Assembly (NCBI RefSeq): GCF_003086295.3
Contig: NC_092048.1
Coordinates: forward strand, 69,172,841-69,236,840
Reading direction: 5' to 3'
Length of the DNA: 64,000 bases
Source of the DNA: Arachis hypogaea
Lineage: Eukaryota; Streptophyta; Magnoliopsida; Fabales; Fabaceae
This document shows, one piece after another, positions 11,702 to 23,664 of the stretch (positions within the stretch are counted from its first letter, which is position 1; every line of letters begins with the position of its first letter). The notes beneath the pieces were generated by a model. It had not been told where the DNA came from, made no database searches, and worked only from the letters and a program-made list of their open reading frames with translations. A program made the position numbers and the translations under genes.

Positions 11702-13300
11702 TGATGAGTGGATAATTTATATGCTTTTTGGCATTTTTTTACATAGTTTTTAGTATGTTTTTTAGTTACTTTTTATTATATTTTTATTAGTTTTTAAATA
11801 AAAATCACATTTCTGGACTTTACTATGAGTTTGTGTATTTTTCTGTAATTTCAAGTATTTTCTGTCTGAAATTGAGGGACCTAAGCAAAAATCTGATTCA
11901 GAGGCTGAAAAAGGACTGCAGATGCTGTTGGATTTTGATGTCCCTGCACTCGAAGTGAATTTTCTGGAGCTACAGATACCCAATTGGCGCGTTTTTAATT
12001 GCGTTGGAAAATAGACATCCAGGGCTTTCCAGCAATATATAATAGTCCATACTTTGCCCGAGATTTGATGGCCCAAACTGGCGTTCCAAGTCAGCATAAA
12101 AATTCTGGCGTCAAAACGCCAGAACTGGCATAAAAGCTGGCGTTTAACTTCAAGAAAAGTCTCTACATGTGAAAGCTTCAACGCTCAGTTCAAGCACACA
12201 CCAAGGTGACCCGGAAGAGGATTTCTGCATTAATTACTTATTTCTGTAACCCTAGGCTACTAGTTCTCTATAAATAGGACCTTTTACTATTGTATTTTCA
12301 TCTTGGTCATTCTGGTTCCCCCTCTGGGGCCGAAGCCAATGAACACCATTATCACTTTTGTATTTTCAACGGTGGAGTTTCTACACACCATAGATTAAGG
12401 TGTGGAGCTCTGTTGTTCCTCATGAATTAATGCAAGGTACTATTGTTTTTCTATTCAACTCGAGCCTATTTCTTCTCCAAGATATTCATTCGCACTCAAG
12501 AACATGATGAATGTGATGATTATGTGACACTCATCACCATTCTCACCTATGAACGCGTGCCTAACAACCACTTCCGTTCTACATGCAAACAAGCTTGAAT
12601 GTGTATCTCTTGTGTTTCTAATCTAAGATTAAAACCTTCGTGGTATAGGCTAGAATTATTGGCGGCCATTCTTGAGATCCGGAAAGTCTAAACATTGTCT
12701 GTGGTATTCCGAGTAGGATCTGGGAAGGGATGACTGTGACAAGCTTCAAACTCGCGAGTGTTGGGCGTAGTGACAGACGCAAAAGGATCAATGGATCCTA
12801 TTCCAACATGATCGAGAACCGACAGATGATTAGCCGTGCAGTGACAGCGCATTTGGACCATTTTCACTGAGAGGACGGGAGGTAGCCATTGACAACGGTG
12901 AAACCCAACATACAGCTTGCCATGGAAAGGAGTATGAATGATTGGATGAAGGCAATAGGAAAGCAGAGGTTCAGAAGGAACAAAGCATCTTCATACGCTT
13001 GTCTGAAATTCTCACCAATGAATTACATAAGTATATCTATCATATTTTATATTTTATTCATCTTTTAATTATCAATTCTCCATAACCATTTGAATCCGCC
13101 TAACTGAGATTTACAAGATGACCATAGCTTGCTTCAAGCCGACAATCTCCGTGGGATCGACCCTTACTCACGTAAGGTTTATTACTTGGACGACCCAGTA
13201 CACTTGCTGGTTAGTTGTGCGGAGTTGTGACAAAGAGTTGAGATTACAATTGTGCGTACCAAGTTGTTGGCGCCATTGATGATCACAATTTCGTGCACCA
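11702..13300 (+). repeat. 5' LTR of A1
   Basis: It starts TGATGAGTGG and ends CGTGCACCA. The 3' LTR (20399-21978) matches over its full length with few differences. U3 holds GGCGTT-type modules at 12076-12155. A TATA box follows at 12269-12276. Confidence 0.92.
12269..12276 (+). promoter_or_regulatory. TATA box of the A1 5' LTR
   Basis: TATAAATA sits in the context CTCTATAAATAGGAC, about 115 bp downstream of the palindromic modules. The same octamer is conserved in the 3' LTR at 20947-20954 and in both A2 LTRs. Confidence 0.8.
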
Positions 13301-13306
13301 AGTTTT

Positions 13307-13324
13307 TGGCGCCGTTGCCGGGGA
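13307..13324 (+). other. Primer-binding site of A1 (tRNA-Asp)
   Basis: TGGCGCCGTTGCCGGGGA is a perfect complement of the 3' end of plant tRNA-Asp(GUC). It lies 6 bases after the LTR. Confidence 0.92.
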
Positions 13325-14875
13325 TTATTCGAGTTTGGACAACTGACGGTTCATCTTGTTGCTTAGATTAGGTAACTTTATTTTATTTTTATTCTTCAAA
13401 ATTTTTAAGAATGAATTCTAGAGTTTCAGATGATGCTTTTATCATCACAGAAGCTAATTGATTCCCATCAATTTGGCTGTTGCATGTAATGTCCTACTGA
13501 AGCTTGGCTAGCCATGTCTAATCTTTTTAGACTGAAGCTTTAGACTAACATTGCATGATTCCTGGAATTCTTATTAAGAATTTTGAAATCTTTATTTTCT
13601 TTTCCAAATAATTTTCAAAAAAATTACAAAAAAAAATTTATAAAATCATAAAACCAAAAATAATCTATGTTTCATGTTTGAGTCCAGTGTCAATTTTTAA
13701 GTTTGGTGTCAATTGCATGTCTTTAATCTTCTTGCATTTTTCGAATATATGCATTATGTTCATCATTAATCTTCAAGTTGTTCTTGATGATTTCCTTGGG
13801 TCTAATCTTTAAATTCTCTTGTTTTATGTGTTTTGTTGTTTTTCATATGCATTCTCAATTTGTTAGTGTCTCTAATATGAAAATTTCTAAGTTTAGTTTC
13901 TTGCATGCATTGTTTATTTGATCTTAGTTTTCCATGATTAGTTTCATTTTATTGTTTCTCATCATTAAAAATTCAAAAAAAGAAATTTTCAAAACTATGT
14001 CTTTTCAAGTCAATAATACAGAGAATTGAAGATTCAGAACATGCAGCAGAGGAATTTACAGAAAAAGATGGGCGTTCAAAACGTCCTGTGAGGAAGGAAA
14101 ACTGGCGTTTAAACGCCAGCCAGGGTACCTAGCTGGGCGTTAAACGCCCAAAAGGGTAGTATTTTGGGCGTTAAACACCAGAATGGATACCATTTTGGGC
14201 GTTTAACGCCAGGATGGCACAAGAGGAAAGATTTTGTTTTCAATTCAAATCTTTTTCAAATTTTCATAATTTTTCAAAATCAAATCTTTTTCAAAATCAA
14301 ATCCTTTCTATTTTTTTTACTATTTTTGAAAATCCTGGCTAACAATTAGTGATTTGATTCAAAGATTTCTTCCTTGTTAAGAAAGGTTCAATAATTGAAT
14401 TTTAGAATCATATCTTTTAAATTTCTTGTTAGCCAAGGCATTAATTTTAAAAATCAAATCTTTTTAATTGTTTGTCAATCATATCTTTTTAAAACTATAT
14501 TTCCTCAATCATATCTTCTCAACCAAATCTTTTTCAAAATGATTTTCAATCATATCTTTTTTATTTCTGATTTCAAATTTTTTTAAAATCACTTAATTAC
14601 TTTCTCAATTTTAGTTTTTGAAAATCATCAACCAAAATTTCAAAATTTCTTTTAATTAAAAACATTTAATTTCGAAAATTCTTTTTCCCTTTCTCACATT
14701 TTTCTATTTAAGGGACTAACACTCCTCCTCAATATGCAATTCGGACTCCCTCTCTCTATAAGTTCGAATTCTCTCCTTTCTACCTCCTCCTTCTATTCTT
14801 CTTTTCCTATGACATCTCAAGGAATCTCTATACTGTGACATAGAGGATTCCATACTTTCTTCTCCTCTCTTTCAT
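13325..14875 (+). other. Leader of A1, with a palindromic module array
   Basis: This is an A/T-rich untranslated leader of about 1.5 kb. At 14069-14213 it holds five degenerate copies of the palindrome GGCGTTTAAACGCC. The remainder is runs of TCAAATCTTTTT-type repeats with no coding potential. Confidence 0.8.
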
Positions 14876-17158
14876 ATGAGAAGGAGCAAGGACAAAGGCA
14901 TTCTTGTTGAAGCTGATCTTGAACCTGAAAGGACCTTGAAGAGAAAGCTAAGAGAAGCTAAAGCACAACTCTCTAAAGAGGACCTAACAGAAATTTTCAA
15001 ACAAGAAGAAGACATGGCAGCCGAAAATAACAACAATGCCAACAATGCAAGGAAGGTGCTTGGTGACTTTATTGCACCTACTCCCGACTTCTATGGGAGA
15101 AGCATCTCTATCCCTGCCATTGGAGCAAACAACTTTGAGCTGAAGCCTCAATTAGTTTCTCTAATGCAATAGAATTGCAAGTTACATGGATTTCCATTGG
15201 AAGATCCTCATCAGTTCTTAGCTGAATTCTTGCAAATCTATGATACTGTCAAGACCAATGGGGTTGACCCTGAGGTCTACAGACTTATGCTCTTCCCTTT
15301 TGCTGTAAGAGACAGAGCTAGGATATGGTTGGATTCACAACCTAAGGAAAGCCTGAACTCTTGGGAAAAGCTGGTCAGTGCTTTTCTGGCCAAATTCTTT
15401 CCACCTCAAAAATTGAGTAAGCTAAGAGTGGAGGTCCAGACCTTCAGACAGAAGGAAGGTGCATCCCTCTATGAAGCTTGGGAAAGATACAAGAAATTGA
15501 TCAGAAGGTGTCCTTCTGACATGCTTTCTGAATGGAGCATCATAGGTATCTTCTATGATGGTCTGTCTGAACTGTCCAAGATGTCATTGGACAGCTCTGC
15601 TGGAGGATCTCTTCATCTGAAGAAGATGCCTGTAGAAGCTCAGGAACTCATTGAGATGGTTGCAAATAACCTATTCATGTACACTTCTGAAAGGAACCCT
15701 GTGAATAATGGGACAAATCAGAAGAAATGAGTTCTTGAGATTGATACTCTGAATGCCATATTGGCTCAGAACAAAATATTGACTCAACAAGTCAATATGA
15801 TTTCTCAGAGTCTGTCTGGAATGCAAGCAGCAATAGGTAGTACCAAAGAAGCTTCATCTGAAGAAGAAGCTTATGATCCTGAGAACCCAGCAATGGAAGA
15901 GGTGAATTACATGGGAGAACCCTATGGAAACACCTATAATCCTTCATGGAGAAATCATCCAAATCTCTCATGGAAGGACCAGCAGAGGCCTCAACAAGGC
16001 TTCAACAACAGTAATGGTGGAAGAAATAGGTTTAGCAATAGCAAGCCTTTTCCATCATCTTCTCAGCAACAAACAGAGAATTCTAAGCAGAGCCACTCTA
16101 ACTTAGCAACTGTAATCTCTGATCTATCTAAGACCACTCAAAGTTTCATGACTGAAACAAGGTCCTCTATTAGAAATTTGGAGGCACAGGTGGGTCAGCT
16201 GAGTAAGAAAGTTACTGAACTCCCTCCTAGTACTCTCCCAAGCAATACATAAGAGAACCCAAAGAGAGAATGCAAGGCCATAAACACGTCCCACATGGCC
16301 GAATGCATAGAGGAGAGAAAGGCAATGATTTCCACTGAGGAAGACCTCAATGGATGTCCACTGGCCTCCAAGGAGTTCTCTAATGAGGAACCATGGGAAT
16401 CTGAGCCTCACACTGAGACCATAGAGATTCCATTGAATTTACTTCTGCCATTCATAAGCTCTGATGAGTATTCTTCCTCTGAAGAGGATGAAGATGTTAT
16501 TGAAGAGCAAGTTGCTAAGTACCTTGAAGCAATCATGAAGCTAAATGCCAAGTTATTTGGTAATGAGACTTGGGAGGATGAACCCCCCTTGCTCTCCAAA
16601 GAACTGGATGACTTGACTAGGCAGAGATTACCTCAGAAGAGACAGGATCCTGGAAAGTTCTCAATACCTTGTACCATAAGCACCATGACCTTTGAGAGGG
16701 CTCTGTGTGACCTGGGGTTAAGTATAAACCTCATGCCACTCTCTGTAATGGAGAAGCTAGGGAGCCGTGAGGTACAAGCTGCAAGAATCTCACTAGAGAT
16801 GACAGACAATTCAAGAAAACAGGCTTATGGACTTGTAGAGGATGTCTTGGTAAAGGTTGAAGGCCACTACATCCCTGCTGATTTCATAATCCTAGACATT
16901 GGGAAGTGTATGGATGAATCCATCATCCTTGGCAGACCCTTCCTAGACACAGCAAAAGTTGTGATTGATGTTGACAGAGGAGAATTGGTCCTTCGAGTGA
17001 ATGAGGACTCCATTGTGTTTAAAGCTCAAGGATCTCCCTCTGTAACCATGGAGAGGAAGCATGAAAAGCTTCTCTCAATGCAAAGTCAAATAGAGCCCCC
17101 ACATTCAAACTCTAAGTTTGGTGTTGGGAGGCCATCATCATGCTCTGAGTATTTGTAA
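14876..17158 (+). pseudogene. gag-pro: A1 gag-protease polyprotein, broken by three in-frame stops
   Basis: One frame of 761 codons runs from ATG 14876 to the stop at 17156. It is interrupted only by stops at 15170 (TAG), 15728 (TGA) and 16250 (TAA). The N-terminus MRRSKDKGILVEADLEPERT resembles the starts of A2, H and K gag. The capsid (Retrotrans_gag) core is at about residues 95-245, with ANNFELKPQLVSLMQ, LRVEVQTFRQKEGASLYEAW and IRRCPSDMLSEWSI. Residues from about 295 are linker, without any CX2CX4HX4C zinc knuckle. The aspartic protease is at about residues 580-720: CDLGLSINLMPLSVMEKLG holds the DLG active-site position and IILGRPFLDTA the flap-side motif. In K and A2 the residue after DLG is A or S; here it is L, so activity is doubtful. 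No RT follows. The stop at 15170 is CAG to TAG relative to A2. Confidence 0.9.
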
Positions 17159-17370
17159 GGCTCCATGAGAGTCCACTGTCAAGCTATTGACATTAAAGAA
17201 GCGCTTGTTGGGAGGTAACCCAATTTTATTTAATCATATCTATTTATTTTTCATTGTTATTTTATGTTTTCTGTAGGTTGATGATCATGTGAAGCCACAA
17301 AAACAACTGAAAAAGCAAAAATAGAATGAAAAACAGTATTAAAAATAGCACACCCTGGAGGAGAAGCTTA
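17159..17370 (+). other. Post-protease junction where RT, RNase H and integrase are missing
   Basis: Where K continues into RT, A1 has only about 210 bp of non-coding DNA before the palindromic modules. A2 has the same organisation, so the pol deletion predates both copies. Confidence 0.75.
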
Positions 17371-17605
17371 CTGGCGTTTAAACGCCAGTAAGGGTAGTAG
17401 AATGGGCGTTAAATGCCCAGTCTGGCACCATTCTGGGCGTTTAACGCCAGAAATGGGCACCAGACTGGCGTCTAATGCCAGAAATGGGCACATAGTTGGC
17501 GTTTAAATGCCAGAAAGGGGAGAAAAGCTGGCGTTAAACGCCAGAAATGGGCAGCAACCTGGCGTTTAACGCCAGGATTGGCAATCAAGGGGGTGTTTAC
17601 ACGCC
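17371..17605 (+). repeat. Eight-unit palindromic module array upstream of the env-like ORF
   Basis: Eight degenerate copies of GGCGTTTAAACGCC (some with one TA fewer or TG for CG) recur about every 32 bases. The spacers resemble AGAAATGGGCA. The first unit is a perfect 14-bp palindrome. Confidence 0.92.
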
Positions 17606-18117
17606 ACATGGTACAGGGATGAGAAATACTTGACACCTCAGGATCTGTGGACCCCACAGGATCCCCCACCTACCTCATCTCTCTCTCTCTTCTTCATACC
17701 TTCCCATAACACCCTTCCCCAAATACCCTTCACCAATCACCTCAATACCTCTTCCCCAAAAACCCCTCACCTATCAAATCCTACCCTCTTCTCCATAATA
17801 TCTTCACCAATCCACATCCATCCACCATAGATCCCCACCTACCTCACCATTCAAATTCAAACCACTTTCCTTCCCAAACCCACCCATACATGGCCGAACC
17901 CTACCCCTCTCTCCACTCCTATATAAACCCATCTTCACTCATTCATTTTCACACATCATACACACGACTTCTCCCCCTTGGCCGAACCACAAAACCCCCT
18001 CCATCTCCTCTATTTTATTCTTCTACTCTTTTCTTTCTTCTTTTACTCGAGAACGAGCAAACCTTCTAAGCTTGGTGTGGTAAAAGCTAAAAGCTTTTTG
18101 TTTTTCCATAACCATTT
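17606..18117 (+). promoter_or_regulatory. Putative internal promoter and leader of the env-like gene
   Basis: A pyrimidine-rich stretch with little coding potential contains TATATAAA at 17920-17927 in the context CCACTCCTATATAAACCC. It is followed by a C/A-rich leader (CACACATCATACACACGAC) to the ATG at 18118. The layout of TATA box, about 30 bases, then a leader of about 165 bases fits a plant promoter. Its function is inferred. Confidence 0.5.
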
Positions 18118-19268
18118 ATGGAACCTAAGGCTAGAGAAACCTCTAGAAAGAGGAAAGGGAAGGCAAAAGCTTCCGCCTCCGAGTCATGGTAGATGGAGAG
18201 ATTCATCTCAAAGATCCATCAAGATCACTTCTATGAAGTTGTGGCCAAGAAGAAGGTGATCCTCGAGGTCCCTTTCAAACTCAAAAAGGGTGAATATCCA
18301 GAGATCCGACATGAGATTCGAAGAAGAGGTTGGGAAATTCTCACCAACCCCATTCAACAAGTCAGAATCTTAATGGTTCAGAAGTTTTATGCCAATGCAT
18401 GGATCACCAAGAACCATGATCAAAGTGTGAACCCGGACCCAAAGAATTGGCTTACAATGGTCCGGGGAAAATGCTTAGATTTTAGTCTGGAAAATGTAAG
18501 GTTGGCATTCAACTTGCCCATGATGCAAGGAGATGCACGCCCCTACACTAGAAGGGTAAACTTTGATCAAAGGTTGGACCAAGTCCTCATAGACATCTGT
18601 GAAGAGGGCGCTCAATGGAAGAGAGAGTCAAGAGGGAAGCCGGTTCAACTAAGAAGGCATGACCTCAAGCCCGTGGCTAAGGGATGGTTGGAGTTCATCC
18701 AACGCTCAATCATTCCTACTAGCAACCAGTCTGAAGTTACTATAGACTGAGCTATCATGATCCATAGCATCATGATTGGAGAGGAAGTAGAAGTTCATGA
18801 GGTTATATCCCTAGAACTCTACAAGGTGGCGGATAAGTCCTCTACTTTGGCAAGTTAGCCTTCCCTCATCTCATTTGTCACCTCTGCAATTCAGCTGGAA
18901 TTGACAAAGAGGAAGACATCCTCATTGATGAGGACAAGCCCATCACTAAGAAAAGGATGGAGCAAACAAGAGAGCCCACTCATGGACAAGAGCATGAGAA
19001 AATTCCTCATCATGAAATTCCTGAGATGCCTTAAGGGATGCATTTTCCTCCACAAAACTATTGGGAGCAAATCAACACATCCCTATGAGAATTAAGTTCC
19101 AACATAGGACAACTAAGGGTGGAGAACCAAGTGCATTCCATCCTCCTCCATGAAATTAGAGAAGATCAAAGAGTCATGAGGGACGAGCAACAAAGGCAAG
19201 GAAGAGACATTGAGGAGCTCAAGGATTCCATAAGATCTTCAAGAGGAAGAACAAGCCGCCATCACTAA
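18118..19268 (+). pseudogene. Env-like protein of A1 (plant transposon protein, PF20167-like), broken
   Basis: ATG 18118 opens a basic N-terminus (MEPKARETSRKRKGKAKAS) that hits an in-frame TAG at 18190. The same frame resumes at once at 18193 and stays open to the TGA at 18748. This middle part holds the conserved region of the family seen in the env position of Athila elements: RRGWEILTNP, VQKFYANAW, SLENVRLAFNLP and GWLEFIQRSIIPTSN. After 18750 the similarity continues through stops and frame changes (MIHSIMIGEEVEVHE, ITKKRMEQTREPTHG) to a C-terminus SSRGRTSRHH ending at TAA 19266. K has a homologous ORF at 45165-46418. I see no signal peptide or clear membrane anchor, so env-like describes position, not a proven function. 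Confidence 0.75.
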
Positions 19269-20398
19269 GGTGGACCCGTTCTTTAATTTCCTTGTTCTTA
19301 TTTTTCTATTTTTCAAAAAATATGCTTTATGTTTATTTATGTTTGTGTCTTATTACATGATCACTAGTGTCTAAGTGTCAATGCCTTAAAGCTATGAATG
19401 TCCTATGAATCCTTCACCTTTCTTAAATGAAAAATGTTTTCTGAAAAAAGAAAAAGAGGTACATGAATTTCGAATTTTAAAATAGTTTAATTATTTTGAT
19501 GTGGTGGAAATACCTTTTGTTTTTCTAAATGAATGCTTGAACAGTGCATATTTTTGAATTTGTTGTTCATGAATGTTAAAATTGTTGGCTCTTGAAAGAA
19601 TGATGAAAAAGGAGAAATGCTATTGATAATCTGAAAAATCATAAAATTGATTCTTGAAGTAAGAAAAAGCAGTGAAAAGCTTGTAGAAAAAATATATGCG
19701 AAAAAAAAAAGAGGCAAAAAAATAAAGAAAAAAAAGAGAAAAAAAGAGAAAGAAAAAGCAAGCAGAAAAAGCCAATAGCCCTTTAAACCAAAAGGCAAGG
19801 ATAAAATAAAAAGGATCCAAGGCTTTGAGCATTAGTGGATAGGAGGGCCCACAGGAATAAAATCCTGGCCTAAGCAGCTAAACCAAGTTGTCCCTAACCA
19901 TGTGCTTGTGGCGTGAGGGTGTCAAGTGAAAAGCTTGAGACTGAGTGGTTAAAGTCTTGGTCCAAAACAATAAGAGAGTGCTTAAGAGCTCTGGACACCT
20001 CTAATTGGGGACTCTAGCAAAGCTGAGTCTCAATCTGAAAAGGTTCACCCAGTTATGTGTCTGTGGCATTTATGTATCCGGTGGTAATACTGGAAAACAA
20101 AATGCTTAGGGTCACGGCCAAGACTCATAAAGTAATTGTATTTAAGAATCAACATACTGAACTAGGAGAATCAATAACACTATCTGAATTCTGAGTTCCT
20201 ATAGATGCCAATCATTCTTAACCTCAAAAGATAAAGTGAGATGCCAAAACTGTTCAGAAGCAAAAAGCTAATAGCCTCGCTCATCTAATTAAGACTGATC
20301 TTCATAGATATTTTTGGAATTCATTGTATATTCTCTTCTTTTTATCCTACTTTGTTTTTAGTTGCTTGGGGACAAGCAACAATTTAAGTTTGGTGTTG
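19269..20398 (+). other. A1 3' non-coding region
   Basis: No coding potential is supported. An A/G tract of about 85 bp lies at 19675-19760. Next to the 3' LTR is GCTTGGGGACAAGCAACAA, then AATTTAAGTTTGGTGTTG. I see no long G-rich polypurine tract of the usual kind directly at the LTR. Confidence 0.6.
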
Positions 20399-21978
20399 TG
20401 ATGAGCGGATAATTTATACGATTTTTGGCATTGTTTTTAGGTAGTTTTTAATATATTTTAGTTACTTTTTATTATATTTTTATTAGTTTTTAAATAAAAA
20501 TCACATTTTCTGGACTATACTATGAGTTTGTGTATTTTTCTGTAATTTCAGGTATTTTCTAGCTAAAATTGAGGGACCTGAGCAAAAATCTTATTCAGAG
20601 GCTGAAAAAGGACTGCAGATGCTGTTGGATTCTGACCTCCCTGCACTCAAAGTGGATTTTCTGGAGCTACAGATACCTAATTGGCATGCTCTCAATTGCA
20701 TTGGAAAGTAGACATCCTGGGCTTTCCGGCGTTCTAAGTCAGCATAAAAATTCTGGCGTCAAAATGCAGAACTAGCATAAAAGCTGGAGTTAAACGCCCA
20801 AATTGGCACAAAAGCTAGCGTTTAACTTCAAGAAAAGTCTCTACATGTGAAAGCTACAATGCTCAGCCCAAGCACACACCAAGTGGGCCTGGAAGAGGAT
20901 TTCTGCATTAATTACTTATTTCTGTAACCCTAGGCTACTAGTTCTCTATAAATAGGACCTTTTACTATTGTATTTTCATCTTGGTCATTCTGGTTCCCCC
21001 TCTGGGGCCGAAGCCAATGAACACCATTATCACTTTTGTATTTTCAATGGTGGAGTTTCTACACACCATAGATTAAGGTGTGGAGCTCTGCTATTCCTCA
21101 TGAATTAATACAAAGTACTATTGTTTTTCTATTCAACTCAAGCCTATTTCTTCTCCAAGATATTCATTCGCACTCAAGAACATGATGAATGTGATGATTA
21201 TGTGACACTCATCACCATTCTCACCTATGAACGCGTGCCTGACAACTACTTCTGTTCTACATGCAAACAAGCTTGAATGTGTATCTCTTGGATTTTTAAT
21301 CTAAGATTAAAACCTTCGTGGTATAGGCTAGAATTATTGGCGGCCATTCTTGAGATTCGGAAAGTCTAAACCTTGTTTGTGGTATTCTGAGTATAATCTG
21401 GGAAGGGATGATCGTGACGAGCTTCAAACTCGCGAGTGTTGGGCGTAGTGATAGACGCAAAAGGATCAATGGATCCTATTCCAACATGATAAAGAACCGA
21501 CAGATGATTAGCCGTGCAGTGACAGCACATTTGGACCATTTTCACTGAGAGGACGGGAGGTAGCCATTGACAACGGTGAAACCCAACATACAGCTTGCCA
21601 TGGAATGGAGTATGAATGATTGGATGAAGGCAATAGGAAAGCAGAGGTTCAGAAGGAACAAAGCATCTTCATACGCTTGTCTGAAATTCTCACCAACGAA
21701 TTACATAAGTATCTCTATCCTATTTTATATTTTATTCATCTTTTAATTATCAATTCTCCATAAGCATTTGAATCTGCCTGACTGATATTTACAAGATGAC
21801 CATAGCTTGCTTCAAGCCAACAATCTCCGTGGGATCGACCCTTACTCACGTAAGGTTTATTACTTGGACGACCCAGTACACTTGCTGGTTAGTTGTGCGG
21901 AGTTGTGACAAAGAGTTGAGATTACAATTGTGTGTACCAAGTTGTTGGCGCCATTGATGATCACAATTTCGTGCACCA
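20399..21978 (+). repeat. 3' LTR of A1
   Basis: It starts TGATGAGCGG and ends CGTGCACCA, followed by TSD GTCCC. U3 modules at 20728-20825 are more decayed than in the 5' LTR (GGCGTCAAAATGC, GGAGTTAAACGCC). The TATA box is at 20947-20954. Confidence 0.92.
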
Positions 21979-21983
21979 GTCCC

Positions 21984-23099
21984 CAAGCAACCAAAAACAA
22001 AATAGGATAAAAAGAAGAGAAAATACAATAAGTTTCAAATATCAATGAAGCTTAGTTCCAATTAGATGAGCAGGACTAGTAGCTTTTTGCTTCTGAACAG
22101 TTTTGGCATCTCACTTTATCCTTTGAAGTTCATAATGATTGGCATCCATAGGAACTCAGAATTCAGATAGTGTTATTGATTCTCCTAGTTTAGTATGTTG
22201 ATTCTTGAACACAGCTACTTTATGAGTCTTGGCCGTGACCCTAAGCATTTTGTTTTCCAGTATTACCACCGGATACATAAATGCCACAGACACATAACTG
22301 GGTGAACCTTTTCAGATTGTGACTCAGCTTTGCTAGAGTCCCCAGTTAGAGGTGCCCAGAGTTCTTAAGCACACTCTTTTTGCTTTGGACCACGACTTTA
22401 ACTGCTCAGTCTCAAGCTTTTCACTTGACACCTTCACGCCACAAGCACATGGTTAGGGACAGCTTGATTTAGTAGCTTAGGCCAGGATTTTATTCCTTTG
22501 AGCCCTCCTATCCATTAATGCTCAAAGCCTTGGATCCTTTTTACCCTTGCCTTTTAGTTTAAAAGGTTATTGGCTTTTTGCTCTTGCCTTTTGGTTTAAA
22601 GAGCTATTGGCTTTTTCTGCTTGCTTTTTCTTTTTCTTTCTTTTTTTCTTTATTGTTCGCTATTTTTTTCGCAAGCTTTTCATTTTTCACTACTTTCTCT
22701 TGCTTCAAGAATCAATTTTATGATTTTTCAGATTATCAATAACATTTCTCTTTTTCTATTATTCTTTCAAGAGCCAACAATTTTAACATTCATAAACTTC
22801 ACTATAAAAAATATGCACTGTTCAAGCATTCATTCAGAAAATAAAAAGTATTGCCACCACATCAAAATAATTTTAAACTATTTTCAAGATAGAATTCGAA
22901 ATTTATGTACTTCTTTTTTTTTCAGAAAACATTTTTCATTTAAGAAAGGTGAAGGATTCATGGAACATTCATAGCTTTAAGACATAGACACTAAACACTA
23001 ATGATCATGTAATAAAGACAAAAACATAGATAGAACATAAAGCATAAAAACCGAAAAATAGAAAAATAAGAACAAGGAAATTAAAGAACGGGTCCACCT
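21984..23099 (-). other. A2 3' non-coding region
   Basis: This is the reverse complement of the type of sequence at 19269-20390 in A1, including GCTTGGGGAC at the A1 insertion point. It contains a T/C-rich tract at about 22615-22680. No gene is supported; frames such as 22621-22974 are low-complexity. Confidence 0.7.
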
Positions 23100-23290
23100 T
23101 AGTGACGGCGGCTAGTTCTTCCTTTTGAAGATCCTATGGAGTGCTTGAGCTCCTCAATATCTCTTCCTTGCCTTTGTTGCTCTTCCCTCATGGCTCTTTC
23201 TGAGGTCCATGAGTGGGCTTTCTTGTTTGCTCCATCCTCTTTCTAGTGATGGGCTTTTGATATGAATCTCTCCACTTAATTTCTTTGGGC
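23100..23290 (-). pseudogene. Env-like remnant of A2
   Basis: Minus-strand DNA corresponding to A1 GTGGAGAGATTCAT (the start of the ORF at 18193) is joined directly to the part encoding PIT-KRMEQTR near the C-terminus. The end matches SSRGRTS of A1. Relative to A1 about 750 bp of the coding region and the whole TATA-containing leader are missing. It cannot encode the conserved domain. Confidence 0.7.
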
Positions 23291-23427
23291 ATTTAACGCC
23301 TTCTTTACTGGGCGTTTTTCTGAACGCCCAGAATGCTGCCATTTCTGGCGTTAAATGCCCAGAATGCTGCCTGCATGGGCATTAAACGCCTATTCTGCTA
23401 TCCTTACTAGCGTTTAAACACCAGTAA
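23287..23427 (-). repeat. Palindromic module array of A2
   Basis: Five to six degenerate GGCGTTTAAACGCC modules lie between protease and env-like remnant, the same position as 17371-17605 in A1. Confidence 0.85.
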
Positions 23428-23664
23428 GCCTGTCCTCCAGGGTGTGCTATTTTTTAAGCTATTTTTGATTTTATTTTAATTCTGTAGCTGTTTTTATGAT
23501 TCCACATGATCATCAACCTAAAGAAAACATAAACTAACAAAGGAAAATGAAATGAGAAAGTAATTAACATAGATAAATAAGATTCGGTTGCCTTTCAATA
23601 AGTGCTTCTTTAATGTCAATAGCTTGATAGTGAGCTCTTAGAGAGCTTCACAGAGACTCAGAGC

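Larger units (their letters stand above)
11702..21978 (+). mobile_element. Element A1: non-autonomous LTR retrotransposon with gag-protease and env-like ORF
   Basis: Perfect TSD GTCCC flanks it at 11697-11701 and 21979-21983. Length is 10,277 bp: 5' LTR 11702-13300, primer-binding site 13307-13324, leader with palindromic modules, gag-protease frame 14876-17158, second module array, env-like pseudogene 18118-19268, and 3' LTR 20399-21978. All pol domains after protease are absent. It lies inside A2, a member of the same family, in inverted orientation. Confidence 0.93.

Noticed and set aside
17371..17605. Regularly spaced repeat array resembling CRISPR
   Set aside because: Units are degenerate palindromes with similar spacers inside a plant retrotransposon; no cas genes and a eukaryotic context.
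19487..19832. Hydrophobic minus-strand frames that look like membrane proteins
   Set aside because: Translations of a polypurine tract read on the other strand; no conservation in frame in A2.
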